Origin: Treponema sp.
GTDB lineage: Bacteria; Spirochaetota; Spirochaetia; Treponematales; Treponemataceae
Length of the DNA stretch: 64,000 nucleotides
Reading direction: 5' to 3'
NCBI GenBank assembly: GCA_017934745.1
Contig: JAGBIY010000005.1
Span: 1 to 64,000, forward strand
Below are positions 11,581-22,100 of this stretch, one piece after another. Under the pieces are notes generated by a model. It saw only the letters and a list, made by a program, of their open reading frames with translations. It did no database searches and was not told where the DNA came from. The position numbers were made by a program, and so were the translations under genes. How positions within the stretch are numbered: position 1 is the first letter of the stretch; each line of letters opens with the position of its first letter.

Positions 11581-11859
11581 TCAGTTCCCCAGTTCGCGAG
11601 CAAGACTCTGGACTTCTTCGACGGAAAGCCCGCTTGCCTGAGCGATTTGCTCGATTGTACCGAGATGCATCGCCAGCAGATTCCGCGCGGCTTCGATGGC
11701 TTTGTTGTGCGCGCCTTTAGCCAACCCTTTAGCCATGCCAATCTCCTCGGCGGCGTGGAGGCCTGAACGGATGTCGCGCTCGAAGGACTCCTGCTTCCAC
11801 TGGGCAATCCAGAGAGCCTTGTCCGCGCTGATTCTCAAAAGTGACTTCTGGGAGTTCAT
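11581..11859 (-). pseudogene. Detached second copy of the Rpn C-terminal tail (92-codon ORF)
   Basis: This is an intact reading frame of 92 residues, starting MNSQKSLLRISADK and ending SLARELGN. It matches the tail of the Rpn protein except for a GLAKG insertion near the middle and a variant HLGTIEQ segment. Its ATG lies 7 nt after the stop of the Rpn gene, so re-initiation by terminating ribosomes is possible. The strong ribosome site present in front of the first tail copy has been lost here; only a weak GGGGA 12 nt upstream remains. It could be a relic, a spare cassette for recombination, or a small expressed helical protein. I list it as a gene fragment because it lacks the nuclease domain. 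Confidence 0.6.
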
Positions 11860-11866
11860 AAGACCG

Positions 11867-12133
11867 TCAGTTCCCCATTTCGCTTGCGAGCCGCTGGACT
11901 TCTTCGACAGAAAGCCCGCTTGCTTGAGCGATTTGCTCGACTGAGAGAATGTGCATCGCCAAAAGATTCCGCGCGGCTTCGATGGCTTTGTTGTGCGCGC
12001 CTTTAGCCATGCCAATCTCCTCGGCGGCGTGGAGGCCTGAGCGGATGTCGCGCTCGAAGGACTCCTGCTTCCACTGAGCAATCCAAAGAGCCTTGTCCGC
12101 GCTGATTCTCGAAAGTGACTTCTGTGCGTTCAT
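11867..12133 (-). CDS. Candidate small tail protein translated from inside the Rpn gene (RpnS-like, 88 aa)
   Basis: Within the Rpn gene, and in the same frame, an AAGGAGG Shine-Dalgarno (12148-12142) stands 8 nt before an ATG at 12133. This ribosome site is better than the one in front of the full-length gene. The resulting 88-residue product would consist only of the variable helical tail (MNAQKSLSRIS to LASEMGN). For some enterobacterial Rpn proteins an internally translated small C-terminal form that binds and restrains the full-length nuclease has been described. By analogy this would be an intragenic antidote. The internal site is seen directly; expression and function are inferred. Confidence 0.5.
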   Translation of the reverse strand: MNAQKSLSRISADKALWIAQWKQESFERDIRSGLHAAEEIGMAKGAHNKAIEAARNLLAMHILSVEQIAQASGLSVEEVQRLASEMGN

Positions 12134-12790
12134 AAGCCCGTCCTCCTTGTTCGTGAGATGTTGTATGAAATTCTGCTTCCTGGGATTGTCGGCATCTTTC
12201 AGGAACAACGCCCAGTTCTCAAGCTTCGTGTTCGTGTCTATCGACTTCTCCAGCTTCGTGATTTTCGGAAGCTCGATGAAGACGATGTTCAGCGTGTTGG
12301 AAAGTTCCAGCCCGTCCTTCGTGCGCATGGCGTAGCGGTTGATTGCGTTCTTGTTCTTGGGCGTGTAGTGGAAGTTAAGCACGGTGATTTGGAAGACGAC
12401 CGGAGCGGACTTCCAGTCGTCGCCCTTTTCGAGGTAGGTCGTCTCAAGCCGGGCGACATGGTATTCGGCGCGCTTTCCGTAGTCGTACTTCTGGTCGAAG
12501 GCCTGCATCTCGACTTCCGCGATTCTTCCGTCGTCGAGGACGCAGGCGATGTCGTAGCTGACATTGCGCTGCCCGTTGAACGAGATTGGGGCGTCGTTCG
12601 AGGTGAGCTGGAAGGATTTGACCTTCTTTTCGATTGCCGCCTCAAGGAACGAATGCAGGGCCGCTCGGGACTCCGGTGTCGGCTGCGTGAACAACGCCTT
12701 GAACGTGCTGTCGATGCGCGGGTTCAGCAGCGCGCCGCGCTCCATCTGAGAAAGGTATTCTTCCTGTGTCCTGAAATCTTCTGTCGCCAT
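11867..12790 (-). CDS. Rpn family recombination-promoting nuclease / PD-(D/E)XK nuclease family transposase
   Basis: The 307-residue protein has the Rpn architecture. An N-terminal DSTFKALF motif (near residues 27-34) is followed by a PD-(D/E)XK core with Asp80 and an E-x-Q pair at Glu94/Gln96 (EVEMQ). A conserved middle ends in YTPKNKNAINRYAMRTKDG and ALFLKDADNP, and the tail (about 219-307) is a helical variable domain. Family members are DNA endonucleases that raise RecA-independent recombination and can limit phage. The ATG at 12790 has GGAG only 2 nt ahead, but a TAAAAT box lies 6 nt upstream, so a leaderless start is possible. The gene sits on the opposite strand between two giant paralogues. 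Its tail is duplicated downstream and contains a strong internal start site. Catalytic residues appear intact. Confidence 0.88.
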   Translation of the reverse strand: MATEDFRTQEEYLSQMERGALLNPRIDSTFKALFTQPTPESRAALHSFLEAAIEKKVKSFQLTSNDAPISFNGQRNVSYDIACVLDDGRIAEVEMQAFDQKYDYGKRAEYHVARLETTYLEKGDDWKSAPVVFQITVLNFHYTPKNKNAINRYAMRTKDGLELSNTLNIVFIELPKITKLEKSIDTNTKLENWALFLKDADNPRKQNFIQHLTNKEDGLMNAQKSLSRISADKALWIAQWKQESFERDIRSGLHAAEEIGMAKGAHNKAIEAARNLLAMHILSVEQIAQASGLSVEEVQRLASEMGN

Positions 12791-12837
12791 GTCTCCATTT
12801 TACTGCGGCTCTGGCTTTTTGAGTAGGGTCATCCGCA

Positions 12838-12879
12838 CTCTCGCCGCCGCATTCCGTTGCAGCGCGGGCGTTTTTTTTG
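12838..12879 (+). repeat. Decayed copy of the CGCCCGC terminator element
   Basis: The segment with GCCGCATTCCGTTGCAGCGC followed by GGGCG and eight T nearly repeats the 3' half of the terminator at 11497-11537 (GCCGCATTCCGTGGCAAGCG and GGGCG plus T run). The left arm CGCCCGCGC is missing, so the hairpin is weak. It lies just upstream of the Rpn start in the divergent gap, suggesting that this terminator block was copied when the region was duplicated. Confidence 0.55.
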
Positions 12880-12961
12880 TATTAATCCGTTTTAACAACT
12901 GTGTGATTACGACTTTTTCATGAGAAGTTTTTGAAAAACTATGGAAAATAATCTTTAAAAA

Positions 12962-12981
12962 CTCTAAAATCTCTATAAAGA
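12962..12981 (+). promoter_or_regulatory. Shared promoter-like motif upstream of paralogue B
   Basis: The 20-bp string CTCTAAAATCTCTATAAAGA matches 18 of 20 bases with CTCTAAAATCTGTGTAAAGA at 60685-60704, the region upstream of the third Ig-like gene. It contains a TATAAA that could serve as a -10 box. The surrounding 325-bp gap between the Rpn start and the lipoprotein start otherwise holds AT-rich sequence, a decayed terminator and the leader hairpin at 13050. Confidence 0.45.
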
Positions 12982-13049
12982 GGCGGATGTGGAATTTTTT
13001 GTTCGAAGATTCTGGATTCGCCAAAAAAATATCCTTATTAAGTTTTTTC

Positions 13050-13087
13050 AACCTGTCCTGCTGTTTTCGTTTTCCGACAGGTTTTTT
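13050..13087 (+). terminator. Terminator hairpin inside the leader of paralogue B (candidate attenuator)
   Basis: A perfect 8-bp stem, AACCTGTC (13050-13057) with GACAGGTT (13076-13083), is followed by a run of six T. It lies 28 nt before the ATG of the giant lipoprotein gene and downstream of the likely promoter at about 12974. Transcription of the gene must therefore pass an intrinsic terminator, which suggests attenuation or a short leader RNA. I saw no known riboswitch fold in front of it. Confidence 0.6.
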
Positions 13088-13115
13088 GTGTCGGTGTTTT
13101 TTTCGAGGTGTTTTC

Positions 13116-16100
13116 ATGAGGAATCGTTTTTCTGTCTTTGGTTTTTTCGCGGCTTTCGTTTCTTTGCTTTCAATTGCCGGATGCGATGTGGGACTCGGCG
13201 AGGTCGTCGACACGCAGGCTCCTGCATTGGAGATAACATATCCTCCGATAGCCGCGACAATCCGCGACAGCTTCGTTTTGTACGGAACGTGGAGCGACGA
13301 CAAGGGTGTGTCGTCTGTTTCTGTGAAGGTTGTGAACACTGCGACGAAGGAGACTGTGGACTCTCTTTCCGCCACTGTGAATTCCGACAAGACATGGCAG
13401 ATTGAGCTCAACGAATTCGACTCCGACTCTGGATACTACAAGTACAAGGACGGAACGTACCAGGTGGGCGTGACGGCCTACGACGGGGCAGGGCATTCTT
13501 CCGGAGAAAGCTCCCGCACGTTCGACATCGACAACACCGCCCCTGTCTTCGTCATCTCCAAGCCGGGCGTGGTGAAAAGCCAGAACCTCGATCCTTCTTC
13601 TTACGGCTCGATTTTCACAATCGAAGGAACAATCGCAGACGACCACGCGATTTCCCTCATGGACGTGAAAATCTACTCAGAAAGCGGCGAATGCGTTTCT
13701 TCAGAAAACTACGAAGGCGACTCGATTCCGTTCTACCGTGAAGAGGAAATCGCCACGGCGGGCGGAACCAGCGTCATCATCGCGCAGCATTCGTCTTCTG
13801 GCGACACGACATCCGCGAACGCGCGCTATTCCCAGATGTATGCGGGTACGGAAGCCACCCAGAATTTCTACGCCGAAATCAGCCTCACCGACAGCGCGAA
13901 AATCTACAAGAACCCGAACGGAAGCGAGCGGAGCGCGGAGGAGAGCAAAAACGACTCACTTGGGAATTCGACATCGAAAGTTTATTTGTACGACGACGTA
14001 TACACCACTCTCATGAGCGCGAAGAAGGGGCTGGGACTTTCGGCCGCGGACCTCAAGAACATATTGAACGGAACAAAGACGGACGTGCCTGAAGCCCTTG
14101 CCGCTCTGGACTCTTCCGCGAAAGACACCTCGGCGGCCGATGGAAACAGGCTCTCGTTCTCGTTGAACCCCGACGCAAGCCCGAAATACCAGGTGAACGG
14201 ATTCTCCTATGAATTCGACTCGGAAAAGCCCCTGCAGACTGCTTCGAGCGGAAACTCTCTCACCGTCTCAATCAGTGCGGGACTGGACGGCACCCAGATT
14301 CTGCCGCAGGGGTATGGCAAAGAGGGCGTAAAAATCTGGCTCAGGAAATACTCTGAACGCCCGTCTGCGAATTCGTCGTCGCTTGACGAAAACGCCGTGA
14401 AGAATGAAATCCAGACTCTCGTCGGAAGGGTGAACGCCCTTGTGAAGGACGAGAATTCGGCTTTCGTGGAAAACGGGACGAAAATAAATCTAGGCGATGA
14501 AGAAAACGTCAAGGAATGGACTCTCGTCTACAACTATGCGGACCACGTGGAGCGCGGCGGAAGTTCCGTCTCCTCAAAAACGTTCAGCGTCACGGTGCCG
14601 GAAGGAATCGAACTTGGAAAATACTACGTCCTCGCTCTTACCGGATGCGATATCGAGGACGTTGACTTCTCGCAGAATACAGTCTACGGATTCGAGGGGA
14701 ACCAGCAGGGTGTTGCTCCTACATTGAAGATAACTTCGCCGGACAACCTTTCAATCACAAAAGACGAAAATGTCGAATTTACAGGAACTGCGTCATTGAC
14801 GCTCGCGAGCATCTACGTGAAAGAACTCGACGCGACGCTCACCGTCACGGATGAAGACACCGGTGAGAAAGTCGGGGAAGTTTCGGCCACACTCACATGC
14901 AACTCGACAAACAACAGCAACGGAACGACATCTTACACATGGTCTTCTCAGGACGATGCTGATTCTCTCTTCACATGGAACACGGCCGACAGCACATGGA
15001 CGTTCAGGCCGTCAAAATCTTCCGGCTTCGCTTCTATAAAGACAACTGAAGGCAAGCAGTATCTCTATGCCCTCTCTCTGACTGGAAAATCTTCTTCCGG
15101 ACACACGAGCGACACGGCTTCAAGCGTCCACATCGACAAGAGACTCCCCGCAATCTCAATCTCTTCCGCCGAACCGCGCGTGGAACTCTACGAGCCTCTC
15201 GGAGACAGCCTCAAGGACAAGTACATCTATTTGAACGGAACCGTCACCATAAAGGGAAGCATCGAGGAGCAGAACCTCTCCGAAGTGACCTACGACATCT
15301 GGGCCAGCACGGACTTGACCAAGGAACTCTCCGAAAGCGACTCAATCTTCAAGCTGGCGGAATCGAATCAGACCGTGAAGGCGGCTCTCGATGCGGCAGG
15401 TTTGGACCAGTCTCTGGGGAAAGTCTATTCGATAAGCCAGAAATTCGACACGAGCCTCATTTCAAAGATTTTTGCAAAGGCGGAAACCCCTGACCCGATG
15501 ATTCTCGCGGAAGTCGTTTTGATGGCGGAAGACACTTCTGGAAACAAGACGACATACCTTGCCTCTAAAGACCCTGTTTTGAACGGAAAGACCGACAGCG
15601 TGGCCGGAAAGAAATTCGTCATCTACCAGGAAACGGACCGTCCGATAATCATCCTTGAGAATGCGAGCGCAGATATTGATGCTGCGGATAAAATTACAGA
15701 TAAAGTCAATCTCTTCGGAACGACCAGCAACAACCGCCTGCAGGTTTCGTTCGAGGACGACGATGCTATAAATTCAATCTGGGTGACTCTCTTCGACAAG
15801 GACGGAAATGTTCTTGGTGACAACGAAGTCTATGAACTGTACGGTATGAACCCGTATAAAACGACAATCGGAAAAACGACTTACACTTTGAACTATCAGC
15901 TTCCAGCTGTCGAGGGAACCTATCAGGTTCGAATCGACGCGTTCGATTCAGGCTCGGACATTCCGGCGGACGTGAGCGGAATCGATTCTAGCGACCACAA
16001 CATCAGGTCGGTGACTCCGTTCTTCATCGCAGTCGACTCCGGCGCGCCTCAGATTAAAATCAGTTCCCCGGAAAACGAAACATACACGAACGCGAAGGGC

Positions 16101-19100
16101 GAAACTGGAAAATTCACTCTCAAGGGAACTGTTTCCAAAAAACTGGAGACCAAAATCGAATGTTCTGTAAAAGATTCCGCCGGAAGTCCTGTATCTTCTG
16201 GCTACACTTTTGAAGCCTCAATAGGTGACAAAAACGCTTCTGGAACTTACGACTGGACTGGCTCAATCATCCTTCCCGAAAACGACGGCCTGTACACGCT
16301 CACGCTCACGGCAAGCGACACCTACAGCCAGAAATCTTCTACGGAAATCAAGCTCGGCCTCGACACCCAAAAACCGCTCTGGAATGGAGACGGCTTCAAG
16401 GTCGGAGGAAAGGCGTTCGCTTCGGGCGACAGCCACACATGGTACAAGTCTTCCACTCTGCAGTTCGAGGGAAAATTCACGGAAGCTGGAAGCGGAATCG
16501 ACCATGTCGAGTACAGCGTCACGAAGGCGGGCGAGACAGAGCCTGTTACAGACACGTTCGCTCCGAACGCGGACGGCACTTTCAAGCAGAATCTGGGCGA
16601 ATTCATCGCGAAGGTGACGGACGGCGCGGCTACCGCGAACAAGATAAAATTCCTCGCGGTGGACAAGGCCGGAAACAAAAGCGACGAAAGCGAATTCGAC
16701 ATCTACATCGACTCGGAAGTTCCGACTGTCACAGCCGACCAGTCTGGAAGCCAGTATTCAAACAAGTCCCTGGAAATCAATGTGACTGGAAAAGCCGAGG
16801 ACGACTCTTCCGGCGTCGAGTCGGTCACGCTCACTGTCACCGAGGACGGACAGACAACGGTGAAGACGACCGTGAACGCCTCTTCAACTGACTCCTTCGC
16901 GAACTGGACCGCAACGATTCCTGCTGACTTCCTTGCGGGTCTTGCAGACAAGACCTACGCCGTGAAGGCGACCGTCACCGACAAGGCCGGGAACAAGTCT
17001 TCTGCAAAACTCTTCAGCATCGACGTGGACGCAGAAAAGCCTACTATAAAGAACGTTTCGCTTTCGGACGAGGGAGGCACATACAGCGTCTACGAGACAA
17101 AAGAAAAAATCGACGGCGCGGACAAAACCGTTTACTACATCCACAGCGGAAACAACTTCCTTCTTTCAGGCTCCGTTCAGGACTCGAAGTCTGGAATCAA
17201 GTCGATTGTGGTCAATGACGGCACGAGCGACATCGTTTCTCAAATCAACGGAAAGGACGTTACGGCCCTTCCTGTGACGCTCGACCTTTCAAACTATGCT
17301 TCTGCTGGTTCGGTAACGCTCAAGATTACCGCGACTGACAACGCTGGAAACACAGAATCTCAGAATGTCCTCGTAAAAATCGACGACGACGCTCCGAAAG
17401 CCCTCCACGCCCTCGACCAAAAAAATAAGGACGTATTCTTCCGAATCGGCGACAACGACAACGACGACATCGACTCTTCTTCTTCACTTTGGAGCGACTC
17501 CCTCGACAAGGGCGTTGGCGGAAAATACAGCGAAGGAACATACGGAAACTCGAAGACCATAAAAATCCGCGGAACTCTGGACGACACTGGAAGCGGAATC
17601 TCGATGGTCTACTACAAGGTCGTTTCGGACGAGAATGCATCGCTGTCTCAGGAAGAGCTCAACAACATTTCGGACAGTTTCTACACGGACTACAAGACGG
17701 ACAACACAGGCTATTTCGCGCCGGGTGTCGCTTCTTCCGAAAAAGAAAGGCGCGTGTTCTACACCGGAGGCCTCAATGACGCTTCTGAAAATGCAGTCTC
17801 ATTGAGTGGGGCGGAATACAGCGGTTTCGCCAAAAATACAGGCTCGTTGCAGGGCGGAAAGAACTATGCGACCGTCACATCGAACTACAGCTCGGTCCTC
17901 TCTGGATTCAGCACGGGAAAGAACTACCTCATCCTCGTTTACGTGGACAAGGTAGGCAACGCGACACTCGATTCAGTGAAAGTCGGCGGACAAGAACACA
18001 AGAACATTTCCCTCAACGTGGACGAGAACACCCCGGAAGCCTCTTCGAGCGTGGAAGGAATCAAGTACACGAACAAAAAAGGCGTGATGGAGCTTTCGGG
18101 AACCGCAAGCGACGCGGCATCCGGCCTCTACAGCATCACGCTCAAGCAGGGAAGTAAAGCGATTGTCCTCACGAAGAATTCAGCTTCCCCTGTCGAGAAC
18201 GACAACGGAAAACTTGAAGTCGAAAAGGACGTCAACGGAACATGGAACTGGAAGGCGACCGTGAACAACGACAAATTCTTTGCGGGCGCAAGCGGAACCG
18301 TTTCTGTCTCCCTCGAAGCGAAGGACTGCGCGGGCATTGGAAACACCAAGTCAATCAACGTTGCGACGGTAATTGTGGACACACAGCTCGACAGCATCAC
18401 TCTCTCAACACCGACTGACGCTGATTCCGAGACTGAAGAAACGCAGGTGAACGGCACGATTACGCTCGAAGGTACAATGAGCGACACGAACGTTCTTCCG
18501 GCAATCGCAATAACAAAAATCGAATACAAAAAAACAAGCGACACCAATTGGACAGAGGCTTCGACGACAATGCCAAATCTCGCATTGAGCGGAAGCTACA
18601 CGTTCAAAGTCGAAGGCTTCGACACAACAAAACTTTCTGACAACACTGAATACCAGATTCGCGCGGTTGGAACGGACTCGGCCGGAAACGAAAAGGCTTC
18701 GGACGAGGTGAGCATAATCGTTTCACAGGATTCTGACCGCCCGAAGGTCAACTTCAACAACATCGATTACAACAGCTCTCTCGGAACTTTCCTCTTGAAG
18801 CACGGAACAAATTCTCAGGTTACCGGACGAATAAGCGACGACGACGCGGACGGCTCTGTTGTCGTAAAGAAATTCATCGTCTCGGAGACTGCATACACGG
18901 GCGAGGAAGGCGAGAGCGAGCCTACGAATCTCCTCGGCTCTTCCCTCCCTTCAAGCGGCGAATTCACGATTACTCCGAGCGACACTGGCGACGGCGAGAA
19001 GACGTTCTACATCTACATCGAAGACAACGGCGGAAAGAAATTCTACACGACATACACGTCAGCTTCCGCAAGTGCAACGACGAACGACAAACTCCAGAAC

Positions 19101-22100
19101 CCCAAGATTCTGGTGAAGAACGAGGCGGCTTCCGACGGTGTTGAAAGCGCCGTGTTCAAATACATTTCCGACAGCTTGAACCCGTCAGTCGGCACTGGAA
19201 AGGGCTTGCCTTATTCTGCCGAGGACGATGCGGAGATTGCGTATGTCTCTGCAACTGAAAAATTTGACATTGGCGAGACCAACTCCAACCTCAACGCAAG
19301 TTTTATCGCCGGTGGAAGCGCGCGTAAATTCGTCAAGTTCTACTTTACAGGAAGCGATGCGAGCGGAATCTCAAGCATGAAGGCTGTCTTTACGGATTCC
19401 GCTTCAAATGAATTGAAAACTCTTGAACAGACCGGTGACTTTACAAAAGTGGCGGACGGAAACGAAGTTTCATGGACGACTGATTTCATCGACGTTTCTT
19501 CTTGGACAACCGGCCAGATTTCAGTCGACCTCACTGTGACTGATGGTGTAGGACTTGGAACTACAGGTTCGTTCTCATTCTACGTGGACAATACCGCGCC
19601 TGAAATCAAAATCACGAATCCTGAAAGCGGCGATGAAAAGACTGGCAGCTTTGCAATCAGAGGTTCAGCGTACGACACTGGAAACGCCGGAACCGAGAAC
19701 ATCTACTGGATAGTTCCGAAAAAGTCGGACGTTTCAGAAAGCAGCGACGAAAAAATCCGCTGGTCAGTCCTCAAGAAACTTTCATGGAACGGCGGAGACA
19801 AGTCCCTTGCATCTTCTTCTTCCGTAAAGGAATGGGAATTTGATTTCGACGGAAGTTATGACAAGAATGCATCTGATTCCGACAGCTTTGTTTTCAAGGC
19901 AGGAAACCCTCTGCTCGACGTTTATGACTCTGAGGACTTCGCCACAAAAATAAATGACGGAATCTACACGCTTCCTGTCTACTTCATGGCAGTGGATTCT
20001 CTCGGAAACTACTCTATAAAAGAAGATTATGTAATCAACCACAATCCTGACGGCGACAGACCGAAAGTTGTCTTCACATATCCGACAAAGGAAAGCTACG
20101 ACAGCGAAAAGAATTTCGCCACCCTCGGAGGTTCGATTTCTTTGACTGGAAGCGCGGAAATTCCTTCTGGAACAACGACCGTCAGAAGCGTATACATCCA
20201 GATTGCGGACGACAACGGAAAGTTCAACGCCACCGACAAATCCACGGCTCAGACTAAATACGGATTCTCGAACATTGCTGACGCATATTCTGTAATCAGC
20301 GCGATAAAGGGAACCTCGTATTCTTCTGCGACGATGACGGATGCAGACGCCAAAAACCTTGGATTCGCTTCAAAAGCCGACATGGACGCATGGTGGGGAA
20401 TCGAGGCTTCTGGAAAGGCTTCATGGCGAATCCAGATAAACTCGGACGGAAAGATGAATCCGGCTTCTGGAACGGAGACGAACAACGTGAAAATCCGCGC
20501 CTCTGCGGTTAACGCAAACGGAAAGATGGGCGCATGGACGCAGGGAGACAACGTTCTCTCCGTTCACATCGACAACGGCGTTCCTGTAATCATGAACCAG
20601 TTCGTCAACCAGTACGCGGGAAGCGACGGAAAGCCTTCCGCTGTAACAGCTGTTCCAGCGGCTGCCGCAAGCGCAAGCCAGCTCTACACTACGGACATGT
20701 TCCTCCGCGGAAAGTGGACGCTCGTGTTCGACGCTCTTGACGAATCAGGAATCGAGAGCGTGACCGTAAAGAACGGCTCTGCAGCTGTTCCTTTCTACAA
20801 GACCGAAACATCCGAGACAATCGACGGAACAAAGAAGAGCGGCTACCGCGTATTCGTCCCGATTGACGACAGCGTTACCGCAATCACATACAGCATCGAA
20901 GCCACAGAGAAGGGCGACACGAATCCTCACTCTACAAGGGCTTCGTTCAGTTTCAAGATTGACAACAATGCTCCGACCATCGAAGAAGTTAAGAACGGAA
21001 AAGACGAGGAGCTTGCAGAAGGCTCCAAGATTGCGAACGGCAACTATGTCTTCACGCTCAAGGGAACGTCTGACGACAAGGAAGACGGCTCGGGCGTAGA
21101 ATACGTGGCCTTCTACTATATGAGGAAGAATGGCAAGACCAACTCTTCAATAAAGAAGAACATCGTCTTTGACCCGATGATTAAGCCTGCGGGCACGAAC
21201 TATGAAGACGGAAAAGTCTCTCTGGACGGACTTTCGGCAATCGACTTCGACGGCACGGAAGAAAAACTATACGCAAAATCCGTTTCAGGTTCGGTGGAAG
21301 CAGACTCGAACGGCTCATTCAACACATTCACGGCTTCTTCGGCTCTCGATGCCCACATCCGCGCTGGCGGACTCGTAAAAATCGACGGAATAATCAGGAA
21401 GATTTCTTCTGTAAGCGGAAGTACCGTCACGTTCTCCCCTGCCGCGACCGCGGCTTCTTCAGAAGCGACGGCTCTCTTCCCGGTTGCACAGGTAATCGAC
21501 GCGAACAACACGGCCGGCGACAATTCCAAGAATCCGTTCGAGTTCGACAACGGAAAGGACGACGGCGACGGAATGGTCGAATCGTTCACGAAGAGCGGAA
21601 GCAAGTGGTCCTGGGATGCCACAATCCATTCCGACAACATGAGCGACGGACCTGCCACCCTCGTGATTCTCGCTTTCGACAATGCGGGCAACGTTTCTTC
21701 AAAATCATACAATGTGATGATTTCCAACAACGCTCCGCGACTTGCTAAAGTGTTCCTTGGAACGGATTTGAACCACGACGATGTATACGGTGAGAACGAG
21801 TTCGAGAACTACAACATCGGAGCCGCGACAGGAAACACCGACGGCCTCGACACTTATACACTCACCACAGCCGGCTTCAAGAGCTATTCGAAGAACGCGA
21901 GCGGCAAGTGGGTCGGCTCTGATTCTGCAAGAAAGGCGTTTGCCATAAAGAACGGGCTTGCCGTCCTCCCTGAAATCGTTGGCGGAAACGGAGACATCAG
22001 CCTCGTATTCAACGCCAGCGACACAACGGCGGGCGACGGAAAGCAGACAGGAAGCGGAACGAACCTTCTTGAAAATTCTGGAGAGATTGCGCTTTCCTGC

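Larger units (their letters stand above)
11541..12140 (-). repeat. Tandem duplication of the Rpn C-terminal tail (two units plus a fragment)
   Basis: The last about 275 bp of the Rpn gene (11867-12140) are repeated next to it at about 11579-11866. The first 35 bp of a third unit remain at about 11544-11579. All units encode the same pattern, MN(A/S)QKSL then ISADKALWIAQWKQ, AHNKAIEAARNLL and QASGLSVEEVQ. The second unit has an extra G-L-A-K and differs at scattered positions. The third ends after MNAQKSL at a TAA. The units are in different frames because the first ends in a TGA at the junction. This is visible directly by comparing the copies. Confidence 0.9.

Noticed and set aside
12987..13115. 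In-frame upstream ATG of the giant lipoprotein gene
   Set aside because: It would put 43 residues in front of a typical lipoprotein signal and places the start before the terminator hairpin. GAGGTG fits the ATG at 13116.
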